Shown here: piece after piece, positions 1 to 8,744 of the stretch | Numbering within the stretch: the stretch's first letter is position 1 | Layout of the letters: the number at the start of each line of letters is the position of its first letter | NCBI GenBank assembly: GCA_020636405.1 | Contig: JACJXW010000004.1 | Coordinates: 186,001 to 250,000 of the forward strand | Length of the DNA: 64,000 bases | Direction of reading: 5' to 3' | DNA from: Lewinellaceae bacterium | GTDB taxonomy: Bacteria; Bacteroidota; Bacteroidia; Chitinophagales; Saprospiraceae | The notes under the pieces: generated by a model | What the model saw: only the letters and a program-made list of their open reading frames with translations | What the model was told of the DNA's origin: nothing | Database searches by the model: none | Position numbers and translations under genes: made by a program

Positions 1-261
1 TTCATGGATGGCTATTACGACGATAATGTGTATTTTAACAACCCTGTTGATTTCCTGCCCGGCGCCAATCATCCGGATCTTTGGAACATGAATATCGTAC
101 TGGGCACTTCAGAGTGGGACATATGCCTGAACTCCAACAAGCACTTGTCTCATCTCCTGAACCAGAAAGGAGTCAACCACTGGCTGGACATGAGGGGCTG
201 GAAAGAGCACGACTGGCCGCTTTGGAAGGAAATGTTTCCACACTATATTTCAATGATTTGA
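1..261 (+). CDS. Esterase family protein, C-terminal fragment
   Basis: The frame is open from the first base, so only about the last 86 residues are present. The tail has the layout of the alpha/beta-hydrolase esterase D / putative esterase family: a segment reading NIVLGTSEWD, and near the end GWKEHDWPLWKEMFPHYI, where the His of HDW fits the catalytic histidine. Cytoplasmic or periplasmic location cannot be decided without the N-terminus. It is followed after about 60 bp by an ATP-grasp gene on the same strand, so it may be the first visible member of the same operon. The family is likely; the substrate is unknown. Confidence 0.7.
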   Translation, partial: FMDGYYDDNVYFNNPVDFLPGANHPDLWNMNIVLGTSEWDICLNSNKHLSHLLNQKGVNHWLDMRGWKEHDWPLWKEMFPHYISMI

Positions 262-322
262 ACATCCTTAAATCCGAGAACGCCGAGCGCGTTTTTTGAC
301 CAGAAAAACATCAAAAATTAAC

Positions 323-1303
323 ATGAAGAAAATCGGAATCCTCTTTGGGCAAGAACGCTCCTTCCCCCACGCTTTCGTCGAGCGCGTCAACTCCAAGAAG
401 GTGGAGGGCATCACCGCCGAACCCGTCCTGATCGATAAGGTGGTGCAGGCCGCCCCGTCGGGTTATTCTGTCATCATTGACCGCATTTCCCAGGATGTGC
501 CGTTTTACCGGGCATTTCTGAAGAATGCAGCAGCCAGCGGCACCGCCGTTATCAATAACCCTTTCTGGTGGAGCGCCGATGAGAAGTTTTTCAACAACAC
601 CCTGGCGGAGAAGGTCGGCGTACCGGTGCCCAAAACCGTCCTGCTGCCCTCCAAGGACCACCCCCTCGATACTTCTTCAGATTCTTTCTCCAACCTGGCT
701 TTCCCGCTCGACTGGGAGGGCATCTTCAATTACGTAGGCTTCCCGGCCTTTATGAAGCCCTTTGCCGGCGGAGGATGGAAGAATGTCTACAAGCTTAGCG
801 GCCCGGATGAGTTTTATGAAAAGTTCAACGAAACCGGCCAATTGGTGATGATGCTGCAGGAAGCCATAGAGTTTGAATCTTACTTCCGTTGCTACTGCAT
901 CGGCGGAAAATACGTCCGCATTATGCACTACGAACCGCGCAACCCGCACCACCTCCGCTACGCCGCCCAGCATGACGTGAGCAGCGAGATGATGAAGAAG
1001 ATGGAAGATTATGTGCTGTTGCTGAACCATGCGCTGGGTTACGATTTCAATACCGTCGAGCTGGCTATCCGCAATGGAGTCCCCTACGCTATCGACTTCT
1101 GCAATCCGGCTCCCGATGCGGATATCAACTCCGTGGGACAGGAAAACTTTGAGTGGGTGGTTGAAACATCGGCCAACTACGCTATTGAACGGGCTCTGGC
1201 CCAGAAAGATGGCGAGGACAACCTCACCTGGGGGACGTTCATGCAGAACGCAGTGGGTAAACCCGCTCCGAAAACGAGCCGCAAGAAGGCGGCGAAGGGG
1301 TAG
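323..1303 (+). CDS. ATP-grasp ligase of unknown substrate
   Basis: A 326-residue protein of the ATP-grasp fold, which joins a carboxylate to an amine or thiol through an acyl-phosphate. The ATG at 323 (MKKIGILFGQE) is preferred over an upstream in-frame TTG at 296. Visible features are a pre-ATP-grasp N-terminus, the ATP-binding segment FPAFMKPFAGGGWKNVYKL, a central EAIEFESYFRCYCIGGKYVR strand and the metal-binding end VPYAIDFCNPAPDAD. The protein ends in a Lys/Arg-rich tail (KTSRKKAAKG). It sits between an esterase and a glutamine amidotransferase, which suggests synthesis of a small amide or peptide. The fold is clear; the substrates are unknown. Confidence 0.8.
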   Translation: MKKIGILFGQERSFPHAFVERVNSKKVEGITAEPVLIDKVVQAAPSGYSVIIDRISQDVPFYRAFLKNAAASGTAVINNPFWWSADEKFFNNTLAEKVGVPVPKTVLLPSKDHPLDTSSDSFSNLAFPLDWEGIFNYVGFPAFMKPFAGGGWKNVYKLSGPDEFYEKFNETGQLVMMLQEAIEFESYFRCYCIGGKYVRIMHYEPRNPHHLRYAAQHDVSSEMMKKMEDYVLLLNHALGYDFNTVELAIRNGVPYAIDFCNPAPDADINSVGQENFEWVVETSANYAIERALAQKDGEDNLTWGTFMQNAVGKPAPKTSRKKAAKG

Positions 1304-1378
1304 TTGATTGGTGTGATATGGTTGATTAAGTTGATGGAGTTGGGAAGTAGGAATCAACCCAATCAACCTAATCAACCA
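1304..1378 (+). repeat. Post-stop TTGAT-type repeat with complementary arm
   Basis: Directly after the TAG of the ATP-grasp gene lies a G/T-rich stretch built on TTGAT (for example GGTTGATTAAGTTGATGG, about 1319-1336). Next comes a complementary stretch built on ATCAACC (about 1354-1378). The two arms can pair into an imperfect hairpin, so this may be the transcript 3' end. The layout resembles the element after the gene ending at 48555. Confidence 0.55.
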
Positions 1379-1475
1379 TTTCCTTACCTTTAGGCCCGGA
1401 TCAGAACGCAAGGAAGAAATTAGGATCCTGTAATGGAGCCCTGCTGTTTTCTTCGCGTTCCAAAATTCAAATGCG

Positions 1476-2294
1476 ATGCATTCAGTAAGGTTGGCCATTC
1501 TGGATATGTACGATAACACGCCGAATCAGGGCATGCGTTGTATCCAGGACATTGTTAAGCGCTTCGAGCCGGCTCTCGAGTGGCAATTGTTCGATGTGAG
1601 AGGTAAGGCAGAAGTGCCCGGCCTGGATTTCGACCTGTACATCTCTACCGGCGGGCCCGGTAGCCCTCACGACGGGGATGGCGTCTGGGATACCAGATAT
1701 TATGACTGGCTGCAGCAAACCTGGGAATGGAACCAGGTGGCGGGCAACCCCAGAAAGCACGTGTTTTTCATCTGCCATTCTTTTCAGATGGCGATGAAGC
1801 ACTTTAACCTGGCTGAGGTGAACCTTCGCAAGTCCATGTCCTTTGGTACCTTCCGGTGCCATAAGACCGACATGGGAGCAGCCGAACCCTTATTTGATGG
1901 GCTGCCCGACCCGTTTTTCATCGCTGATTTCCGGGCGTGGCAGTGTGTGCAGCCGAATGAGGAGCGGTTTGAAGAAATGGGCGCCAAGATACTGGCTCTG
2001 GAAAAGATCCGTGCTCACATTCCGCTGGAGCGCGCCATCATGGCGGTACGCTTTTCCGATGAGTTCTTCGGGACGCAATTCCACCCCGAAGCTGACCCGG
2101 ATGGTATGCTGGAACATTTCATGGACCCTGAACGCCAGAAATACATTGTGGAGCACCACAGCGAGGAGAAATACCTTCGCATGATTGACCACCTGAACGA
2201 CTCCGACAAGATCGGGCTAACCCACGATATTATCCTGCCCCAGTTCCTCAATCGCTCTATTAAAGCGGTGCAGGGAGAAATGGTTATGGTGTAA
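1476..2294 (+). CDS. Class I glutamine amidotransferase (GMP-synthase-like)
   Basis: A 272-residue stand-alone GATase1 domain, which hydrolyses glutamine and passes ammonia to a partner synthetase. The catalytic Cys is at about residue 100 in FFICHSF, and the His/Glu pair at about residues 203 and 205 in GTQFHPEADPDG. The oxyanion-type motif STGGPGSPHDG is at about residues 57-66. About 65 residues follow the catalytic His, a longer tail than the core domain needs. The flanking ATP-grasp genes are the obvious candidates for the ammonia acceptor, but that pairing is inference. The nearest named family is the GMP-synthase-like amidotransferases. Confidence 0.85.
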   Translation: MHSVRLAILDMYDNTPNQGMRCIQDIVKRFEPALEWQLFDVRGKAEVPGLDFDLYISTGGPGSPHDGDGVWDTRYYDWLQQTWEWNQVAGNPRKHVFFICHSFQMAMKHFNLAEVNLRKSMSFGTFRCHKTDMGAAEPLFDGLPDPFFIADFRAWQCVQPNEERFEEMGAKILALEKIRAHIPLERAIMAVRFSDEFFGTQFHPEADPDGMLEHFMDPERQKYIVEHHSEEKYLRMIDHLNDSDKIGLTHDIILPQFLNRSIKAVQGEMVMV

Positions 2295-2445
2295 GGGGGA
2301 AGGAATGAAGCGATTTTACCCGGGGGCTGTAATTGCAGAAAACCGGTACCCAAACAGAGATACAACACCAAGAATATAAAGGCATTGCGCCTCTGCGCCC
2401 GTGCTTTTGGCACCATGCAATTCCACACACACTACAACTAAAACC

Positions 2446-3639
2446 ATGATCACTGAACTCAGAAAGCAGTTCAACCAGAACTTCAGCCAGGAAGCTTATC
2501 AGGGCATGCTGGACTATATAGCCGGACAGTACAATTACCGCCCTCCGTTCCGCATTGCGGAAACCCCGGTGTTCGTTTCCAGGAAACTGAAGCACCAGTT
2601 GATGGAGGCTTGTGAGGAGATCACTGAAGTGATCGCCCGCCCCGACTTCAAAGACCTTTCCCGCGGAGCGCTGCTGGCCGGCCAGGAAGTGCCCGGAGAG
2701 ACCCCCCACACCACTTTCCTGCAAATGGACTTCGGTATCTGTCAGGAACCGAACGGAGAACTCAAACCTCAGCTGATCGAAGTACAGGGCTTTCCTTCCC
2801 TCTATTTTTATCAGGACATGGCGGCCAAAGCCTATCGGAAATTCTACAATATTCCGGACAATGTGACGCACCTCTTTGGAGGGTTGAACTCCGAGGAATA
2901 CCTCGAAATGCTCCGTCGGGTGATCCTGGGTGATCACAAACCGGAAAATGTCATTCTATTGGAGGTGGAACCGGAAAAGCAAACCACCGCCATAGATTTC
3001 ATCGCCGGCAAGCATATGATCGGCCTGGAGCCGGTGTGCATCAGCCAGTTGAAAGTACAGGGCAGGGATGTTTTTTATGAGAAGGACGGCCGTCTCATTC
3101 ACGTGGAAAAGATATACAACCGCGTAATTTTCGATGAGCTCATCAAGCGGGATGACCTGCCCCGCGAGTTCTACTTCACCGAAGAGCACGATGTGGAATT
3201 CATTGGCCATCCCAACTGGTTTTTCCGCATCAGTAAGCATACCCTGCCGCTGCTCGACAGCCAGTACGTGCCCAAATCCTATTTTCTCAACGAGGTGGAC
3301 ACCATCCCCGACGATCTCTATAACTACGTGCTCAAACCCCTATACTCCTTTGCTGGTACCGGCGTGATCATTAACCTCAACCGCCACGATATCGAGGCGA
3401 TCAGTGATCCGGAGAACTACATTCTGCAGCGAAAGGTAGAGTATGCCCCCGTCATTCCCACCCCCACCGAACCGGCCAAATGCGAGATCCGCATGCTGAT
3501 GCTCTGGGAGCAGGGCTGGGAGCGCCCCATCATTGTAAACAACCTGGCCCGCCTGAGCAAGGGCTTGATGGTTGGGGTGCGCTATAACCGGGACAAGGAT
3601 TGGGTAGGAGGTAGCGTGGGCTTTTTCGAGAAGGATTAA
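2446..3639 (+). CDS. ATP-grasp-like protein, glutathionylspermidine-synthase-like layout
   Basis: A 397-residue protein. The ATG at 2446 (MITELRKQFNQ) is chosen over an upstream in-frame start at 2401 because the extra 15 residues are low-complexity. The C-terminal half has ATP-grasp hallmarks: the ATP-binding strand YNYVLKPLYSFAGTGVII, the linker YILQRKVEYAP, and the acidic/basic strand KCEIRMLMLWEQ followed by NNLARLSKG. The N-terminal half contains QLIEVQGFPSLYF, a pattern seen in glutathionylspermidine-synthase-like and circularly permuted ATP-grasp proteins. I cannot assign a product. Its place behind an ATP-grasp ligase and an amidotransferase suggests a shared pathway. Confidence 0.65.
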   Translation: MITELRKQFNQNFSQEAYQGMLDYIAGQYNYRPPFRIAETPVFVSRKLKHQLMEACEEITEVIARPDFKDLSRGALLAGQEVPGETPHTTFLQMDFGICQEPNGELKPQLIEVQGFPSLYFYQDMAAKAYRKFYNIPDNVTHLFGGLNSEEYLEMLRRVILGDHKPENVILLEVEPEKQTTAIDFIAGKHMIGLEPVCISQLKVQGRDVFYEKDGRLIHVEKIYNRVIFDELIKRDDLPREFYFTEEHDVEFIGHPNWFFRISKHTLPLLDSQYVPKSYFLNEVDTIPDDLYNYVLKPLYSFAGTGVIINLNRHDIEAISDPENYILQRKVEYAPVIPTPTEPAKCEIRMLMLWEQGWERPIIVNNLARLSKGLMVGVRYNRDKDWVGGSVGFFEKD

Positions 3640-3695
3640 AGATCGACACCTTATCGGTTTATTTGCCCGCATGATCCAGGGCGCTTCGATTGCCC

Positions 3696-4754
3696 CTACA
3701 TGATCTTCTCGGGATAATGCTCCAGATAATACCTCAGTTGCTTTAACTGGCGATTGTTACCCAGTACAATATAGCTGGACCCCGGCCCAAGGACAGTATT
3801 CGGGGCGGGATTGACCTCGTAGTGCCCGTCGGGCGCTTTATAGCCGATGACATTGGCGCCGGTGCTTTCGCGGATGTTGAGCTGGCTGAGCGAGCGGCCG
3901 CGGCATTCGACGGGCAGGTGTTCAAAAGTAACCTCCTCGAATCCGATATCGGAGCGGTATTCGTTGGTAATGAAGGAGAAGAACTCAACGGCGCCAGGCT
4001 TGCTGACCAGGGTGGCCATGTAAAAACCGCCGATCTGTTCCGGCATCACGACGTGGTCGGCCCCGGCCATGAATAATTTCTTCTGTGATTTAGGGTCTTT
4101 CGCCCGGCTGATAATGTTCAGCTTAGGGTTGATCTGCCGGGCGGAGAGCACGACAAAGACGTTGTCGGAGTCATCGGGCAGGGCGGAGATGAGGGCGCTT
4201 GCCCGTTTGATGCCTGCTTTGATGAGGGCTTCGTCATGGGTGGCATCTTCTTCCAGGTATAGGATCCTTTCCTCGCTTTTTTGCAATTGTTCGATCTTAC
4301 CGGGGTCGACGTCGAGGACGACGAACGGCAGTTTGTGTTTTTCGAAGTGAAGGGCGGTCTCCCGGCCGTACTTGCCGTAGCCACAGAGGATCACGTGGCC
4401 CTCCAGTTTGTTAATTGTGGAATTGATCAGGTTGAGATGCATGTTCTTGAAGATTTCTCCTTGGATGACATAATAGGAAAAGGCGGCCAGCACATAGGCA
4501 AAGATACCGATATTGGCGATTATCAGGCAGGACGTGAACAACCGGCCCACTGTGCTCAGCGGCTGTACTTCACTGAACCCTACAGTAGAGATGGTGATCA
4601 CCGTCATGTAGAAACCATCGACCAGCCCGTAGCCTTCAATCGCCATGTAACCGCCGATACTGATCAGTATCTCTGTCAGCAAAAGGGCGAACGCCACCCG
4701 GATGCTGAGGAAAGAAGACGGTACGGTGTAGATATTCCAGTTTACTTTAGGCAT
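3696..4754 (-). CDS. Potassium channel with RCK (TrkA-N/TrkA-C) domains
   Basis: A 352-residue Kch/MthK-type channel. Residues about 15-85 hold two membrane helices with a pore loop whose filter reads TISTVGFSEV. A Rossmann-type TrkA-N domain follows (HVILCGYGKYGRETALHFE, then VVLDVD), then a TrkA-C domain near the end (RSLSQLNIRESTGANVIGYK). It should sit in the inner membrane and gate K+ flux in response to a ligand bound by the RCK domain. The filter has Phe-Ser after TVG instead of the classical Tyr-Gly; related bacterial RCK channels vary here, so selectivity is not certain. It is divergent from the next gene, with a roughly 210 bp shared upstream region. Confidence 0.87.
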   Translation of the reverse strand: MPKVNWNIYTVPSSFLSIRVAFALLLTEILISIGGYMAIEGYGLVDGFYMTVITISTVGFSEVQPLSTVGRLFTSCLIIANIGIFAYVLAAFSYYVIQGEIFKNMHLNLINSTINKLEGHVILCGYGKYGRETALHFEKHKLPFVVLDVDPGKIEQLQKSEERILYLEEDATHDEALIKAGIKRASALISALPDDSDNVFVVLSARQINPKLNIISRAKDPKSQKKLFMAGADHVVMPEQIGGFYMATLVSKPGAVEFFSFITNEYRSDIGFEEVTFEHLPVECRGRSLSQLNIRESTGANVIGYKAPDGHYEVNPAPNTVLGPGSSYIVLGNNRQLKQLRYYLEHYPEKIM

Positions 4755-4967
4755 TGGCGTGCGATATTTTCTTTTTCGGCTCGCTGATGAAAATCATACA
4801 TTTTGGCTGACTAGCATCATTATAGCATTCGTAGGATATGACTATTTTGAAATTGACTTTGTTTACCAGCTCCAAAATACGGCCGGGCGGCTTAATGCGC
4901 AACTCCAACTGACCCTCAATTTTCCAGCCGGTTATCATTGCCGATCCTATTCTTAAAACTTAACCCC

Positions 4968-6188
4968 ATGAAACATTTCCTGATCTTGATCCTTTCTCTA
5001 TTATTTACCCTCGGAACGTGGGCTCAACTGCCACCCAAGGTAGAAGAGCTGGCGGAAGGCCACATCAGAAAAGGCCGAAACCCGGGCCTGGCCGTTGCGG
5101 TCATCGGGCAAGGACATGCCCATTTTAAAGGCTTTGGACAGTCTAGCCGGAAAGAAGGCCTGGCGCCCGATGAGCACACCCTCTTTGAGGTGGGAGCACT
5201 GACCGGCGTTTTTACTACCACTCTGCTGACGAAACAGGCTATGCAGGGCAAGGTTAGGCTGGAAAGCCCCATTGACCCCTATCTGCCTAAAGGCGCCGAG
5301 GCACCGGCATTTCAGCCTCAGCGTTGCGTCGAGGTGGTTCTGCCGGCCAACCCATCCGGCCGGCCCGAACACATCCTGAGCTGCACACCCGACCCCTTGG
5401 AAGAAAAGGTGTGTATTGCATTTTGCGACCTGGTAACCCACACTTCAGGGCTGCCCAATTCCGGTATCGGTTTGTACGATTGGCACCCCATCGGGACGGC
5501 AGCCTTTCTGCAGGGCCCCCGGGATGGGTTTACCCGGCGTGAGTTCTATAATAAGCTGGCTGAATATCCGCTCAAGGCACAGCCCGGCTCGAATTTTCAC
5601 TTTTCCAACATGGGCATTGCCCTGGCCGGGCATTTGCTGAGCGATATGAATGCCTTGCCGTTCGAAGAGCTTTTAGAGCGGGAGTTGTTGCGTCCTTTAG
5701 GATTGAAGGATACGCGCATGCAGTTGTCTGCCGGGCAGCTTCAACGCCTGGCTCAGGGGCACGACAACAAAGGCCGGGCAGTTCCCCATTGGAACTTTGA
5801 TGGGCTGGCGCCGGCGGCCGGCCTGAAATCTACCGCCCAGGACCTGGCTACTTTTGTCCTGGCCAACTTACAGGCTGATGATTCCCGGTTGGCAGCGGTG
5901 ATGGAGCAGGCGCAGCAGGCCCGGGTGGATGTGAAATTTCCGGCACTCCTCCGCCCGACAGAAGCGGGGTACGGCTGGCTGATCTCCAAACTGACGCCGG
6001 AATCCAACCAGGCGGCCGTCTGGATGTATGGAGGAACAGCCGGATTCCGGGCTTTTATCGGCTTTATCAAGGATGCCCGGATCGGCGTCGTCCTGTTGTC
6101 TAATTCTGCCAATGATATCCGGGAATTGGGCTTCGAGATGCTGGAAGAACTCTATCGGGAGTATAAGGCGGGCCAGATGCCTGAATAA
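4968..6188 (+). CDS. Beta-lactamase-fold serine hydrolase homologue, catalytic residues lost
   Basis: A 406-residue exported protein. The ATG at 4968 gives a clean signal peptide (MKHFLILILSLLFTLGTWA, cleavage before Q20); an upstream TTG was rejected. The class C beta-lactamase / D-Ala-D-Ala-peptidase layout is obvious, but all three motifs are altered. The SxxK box reads GALTG (Ala77, Gly80), the YxN box reads FSN (Phe212) and the third box region reads MYGGTAGF at 353-360. It also has an insert with several Cys at about 120-153. The fold assignment is firm; hydrolytic activity is unlikely, and a binding or scaffold role is inferred. Confidence 0.8.
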   Translation: MKHFLILILSLLFTLGTWAQLPPKVEELAEGHIRKGRNPGLAVAVIGQGHAHFKGFGQSSRKEGLAPDEHTLFEVGALTGVFTTTLLTKQAMQGKVRLESPIDPYLPKGAEAPAFQPQRCVEVVLPANPSGRPEHILSCTPDPLEEKVCIAFCDLVTHTSGLPNSGIGLYDWHPIGTAAFLQGPRDGFTRREFYNKLAEYPLKAQPGSNFHFSNMGIALAGHLLSDMNALPFEELLERELLRPLGLKDTRMQLSAGQLQRLAQGHDNKGRAVPHWNFDGLAPAAGLKSTAQDLATFVLANLQADDSRLAAVMEQAQQARVDVKFPALLRPTEAGYGWLISKLTPESNQAAVWMYGGTAGFRAFIGFIKDARIGVVLLSNSANDIRELGFEMLEELYREYKAGQMPE

Positions 6189-6192
6189 AAGA

Positions 6193-6212
6193 AGGGCTTC
6201 CGAAGAAGCCCT
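6193..6212 (+). terminator. Stem-loop after the beta-lactamase-like gene
   Basis: An 8 bp perfect stem (AGGGCTTC / GAAGCCCT) with a CGAA loop, starting five bases after the stop codon. There is no strong T tract after it, so intrinsic termination is plausible but not certain. Confidence 0.55.
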
Positions 6213-6421
6213 CGCAGCGGAAAAGAGTAAAAAAGGCGATAAAGTCTGGCTGTGGATATAGAGGGAAATTATTTTTCAGGGGGCGGCCAGTCCCAAAAAA
6301 GGCAGCGGCGGGATGTGTTGCCTTTGCCCGCCGGCTGCTGGTTCAAACTACTCTCTCAATGGTTCGTGCAAGTTTGTTTTCATCGGTTTTCTGAAGCAAT
6401 TTCTTTACTTCAAAAGGGGGG

Positions 6422-6454
6422 CCGCGAAGTGTGCCGTAAGGCACAACTTCGCGG
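6422..6454. other. Long GC-rich hairpin with GTAA loop
   Basis: CCGCGAAGT pairs with ACTTCGCGG and GTGCC with GGCAC, separated by one bulged A and closed by a GTAA (GNRA-type) loop. It is 14 bp of stem in a region without genes. It could be a REP-like element or part of a structured RNA. Confidence 0.5.
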
Positions 6455-6895
6455 TAGGGGGTAGATTGCTTCACAAGGCGGTTTGGGTGGCGATTGTTTC
6501 CTTTGGGGCATACCGTTGCCGGTATTGGGTGCCTGGGGCTACGCAGGGATCACATAGCGAAAATTAGTGTGCTTTCTCACAGTACGCCCTCAAAGAGGGC
6601 AGAACTGCCGGCAACAACATTGCCGAATTGGAATAATGAATTACAATGGGATAAAACAACTGCCTCAAAGGGCATTAATCAGAAAGGTAAAGGTTTGAGC
6701 CATCCAGGGAATTGTAGGGTTTTGATCAATCTTGAATCTGGCGTGTAGAATGGTGCTTCGATAAGGAGATTTTGTTGAAATTAGGGTTTATTGATCAAAA
6801 GAACATCCTATTAACGGGCACGGCATGTAGCGTATTGTATATAGGTGAAAAAAAATTATTTTTCCCGGTAAAAAGTGACGACTTATGTATAATGA

Positions 6896-6931
6896 CAGTG
6901 GCCAGGCGACTTCAAGTTCACCTGGCCACTG
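6896..6931 (-). terminator. Terminator-like hairpin downstream of mltD-like gene
   Basis: A perfect 11 bp stem (CAGTGGCCAGG / CCTGGCCACTG) with a 14-base loop, 25 bases past the stop codon of the minus-strand transglycosylase. No long T run follows on the minus strand. Confidence 0.5.
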
Positions 6932-6955
6932 AGCGGAATAGGATCCGATAATCTT

Positions 6956-8380
6956 TTATTCATTTCTCGGGACCCTTAGCAGGTCGCCGGGCTTGAGTTT
7001 TTGGTTGGGGGGCATTTGGTTGGCCCCGATCAGCGTTGGCAAAGAGGCGCCGGGGATCTGGCGACAGATCCGCTCGAGGGTGCCCTTATTTTGTACGATG
7101 TATACCAGTTGCCGAAAAGCCGGGTCCGGTTTACTTGCCTCTAGCGGCTGAAGTTGTTTTCCTTCCAGGGAGAGGGTCGCCGCGAGGGGCAGCTCCTCCA
7201 TTTTTTCCAGTGGTTTGAATCTTTTGAACTCTTTGGGCTGGTAGATCACCAATTTTTGGCCTTCCTTCAGTTCGGAGGACTGTAGCCCGTTCCAGGCAAT
7301 GATCTGGTGTACGGAGCATTTGAGGGTTTTGGCGATCTTTTTCAAGGTCTCTCCCTTTTTGACCACATAAGTTTGCCGCACGTATTTTTCTTTCCAGTTT
7401 TCCTGTTGCCTTTGTACGGTTACCGGTGAGTCGTCGAAGAAGTGGTCGGCCGAATGGTCAGGCCTTAGGGCTTCAATATAGTCCTTAAATGCGGGCATGA
7501 CCCTTTTAGGCAGGGTGAGATAGTTGCCATCGGGGTTTTCGGGAATGATCGACCGCTTAAAGGAAGGGTTGAGCACTTCGATCGCTTCCAGTGGGAGCCC
7601 GGTAATCTGGGCAATGCGGTGGAAGCTGAAGTTGTCATAGACTTTCAGGGTCTCTGTGATCTGATAATCCAATGGAGGGTATTGCGGCGTTACCTCGTGT
7701 TCTTTGTAATATTCCATGAGGTAGGTAGCGGCAATATAAGCGGGCACGTAATTGCGCGTTTCGCGGGGCATATACCGGCGGATGCGCCAGAAGTTCTTGC
7801 TTCGGCCCCGCTTGATGGCGCGGCTGACCCGCCCGGAGCCGCCGTTGTATGCTGCAAGTGCCAGGGCCCAGTCTCCGAATTTCTCATACTGGCGGGAGAG
7901 GTAATCCAGCGCCGCTTGAGTAGACTTGTTCGGGTCTTTGCGCTCGTCGACGAATTCATTGATCAACAGGCCATACTCCTTGCCGGTTTGAGGCATGAAC
8001 TGCCACAGGCCTACGGCGCCTACCGGTGAAACGGCGTGAGGGTCCAGTGCCGATTCTACTACCGAAAGGTACTTGAGCTTCTCCGGCATGTCCCGCTTCG
8101 ATAAGTAGTCTTCCATCATCGGGAAATAGAGCACCGTGCGGCCCAGTACGCGTTCGGCCTTTTCACGGTTCCAGATCAGGTATCCCTTGATGTATCCTTT
8201 GACAACGGAGTTATATTGGAGTTCTACCAGAGGGTCTTCGATGGCCTTCAGCCGTTCAATGACCACTGCTTCATCGTATGGGGGGAAATTTTCAGCTTGT
8301 AAGAGGAGGGGTAGGAAAAACAGCAGGACAAGGCCTGCCGCTCGAGAAAAAAAAGTGTTCTCGGTATGTGGTTCCATCAT
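6956..8380 (-). CDS. Membrane-bound lytic murein transglycosylase D-like, with LysM
   Basis: About 474 residues. The tandem ATG at 8380/8377 (MMEPHTEN) is chosen because the upstream extension to 8443 adds only charged, aromatic residues before the hydrophobic signal segment (AAGLVLLFFLPLLLQA). The SLT domain shows the catalytic Glu in YLSVVESALDPHAVSPVGAVGLWQF (split here as ESALDP and GLWQFM), followed by ALAAYNGG and RETRNYVPAYIAA. A LysM domain follows (YVVKKGETLKKIAKTL), and a weaker LysM-like repeat ends the protein (YIVQNKGTLERICRQI). The enzyme cleaves peptidoglycan glycan strands with formation of 1,6-anhydro-MurNAc. The LysM repeats should anchor it to the wall. Confidence 0.9.
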   Translation of the reverse strand: MMEPHTENTFFSRAAGLVLLFFLPLLLQAENFPPYDEAVVIERLKAIEDPLVELQYNSVVKGYIKGYLIWNREKAERVLGRTVLYFPMMEDYLSKRDMPEKLKYLSVVESALDPHAVSPVGAVGLWQFMPQTGKEYGLLINEFVDERKDPNKSTQAALDYLSRQYEKFGDWALALAAYNGGSGRVSRAIKRGRSKNFWRIRRYMPRETRNYVPAYIAATYLMEYYKEHEVTPQYPPLDYQITETLKVYDNFSFHRIAQITGLPLEAIEVLNPSFKRSIIPENPDGNYLTLPKRVMPAFKDYIEALRPDHSADHFFDDSPVTVQRQQENWKEKYVRQTYVVKKGETLKKIAKTLKCSVHQIIAWNGLQSSELKEGQKLVIYQPKEFKRFKPLEKMEELPLAATLSLEGKQLQPLEASKPDPAFRQLVYIVQNKGTLERICRQIPGASLPTLIGANQMPPNQKLKPGDLLRVPRNE

Positions 8381-8744
8381 ACTGGAGTTAGTTAAGAAAT
8401 AATACCGGTAACGCATCAAAAAAATGCACCGGTATTTCACCATTGCACCCAGTTCGTTATACGAGCATGGCTGGCTTTGGTTGCGGCCGTTTTGCCGCGG
8501 GTTTTGTCAAAGACAAATCACCCAGTATACAAATCTAAGCATTCATTCCGGTAAGATCTTCTAACCGGATGCTTTAGTTACTAACATTTTAACCTGGCCT
8601 CATAACACCTGGATGTGGATAAAGGTTGAGGTAGGCAACAGGTAGAGAGGGGCGTGGAGGTATTCCAAAGAAGAAAGGGATAGCCGGAATTTCCAGTAAG
8701 CAAAGGCATTTAAGGCGTATAGCCGCTTCCCCGGCGGGGCTCTT
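8381..8744. other. Gene-free spacer between gatA and mltD-like gene
   Basis: This 364 bp holds the upstream region of the minus-strand transglycosylase and the 3' flank of gatA. A TTTGTCTTTGAC stretch on the minus strand near 8515 is a weak promoter-like candidate. I see no gene, RNA or repeat that I can support. Confidence 0.4.

Larger units (their letters stand above)
6189..6955. other. Gene-free 767 bp stretch with several stem-loops
   Basis: No credible gene is seen here on either strand. The region holds a stem-loop just after the upstream stop codon (6193-6212), a long GC-rich hairpin (6422-6454), two small hairpins (6586-6600 and 6609-6625) and a terminator-like hairpin (6896-6931). 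The middle looks like a degraded interspersed repeat or a structured non-coding RNA, but I cannot name it. Confidence 0.5.

Noticed and set aside
6252..6748. Small ORFs in the 6.2-6.7 kb gap
   Set aside because: No family similarity, overlapping hairpins, no conserved start context.
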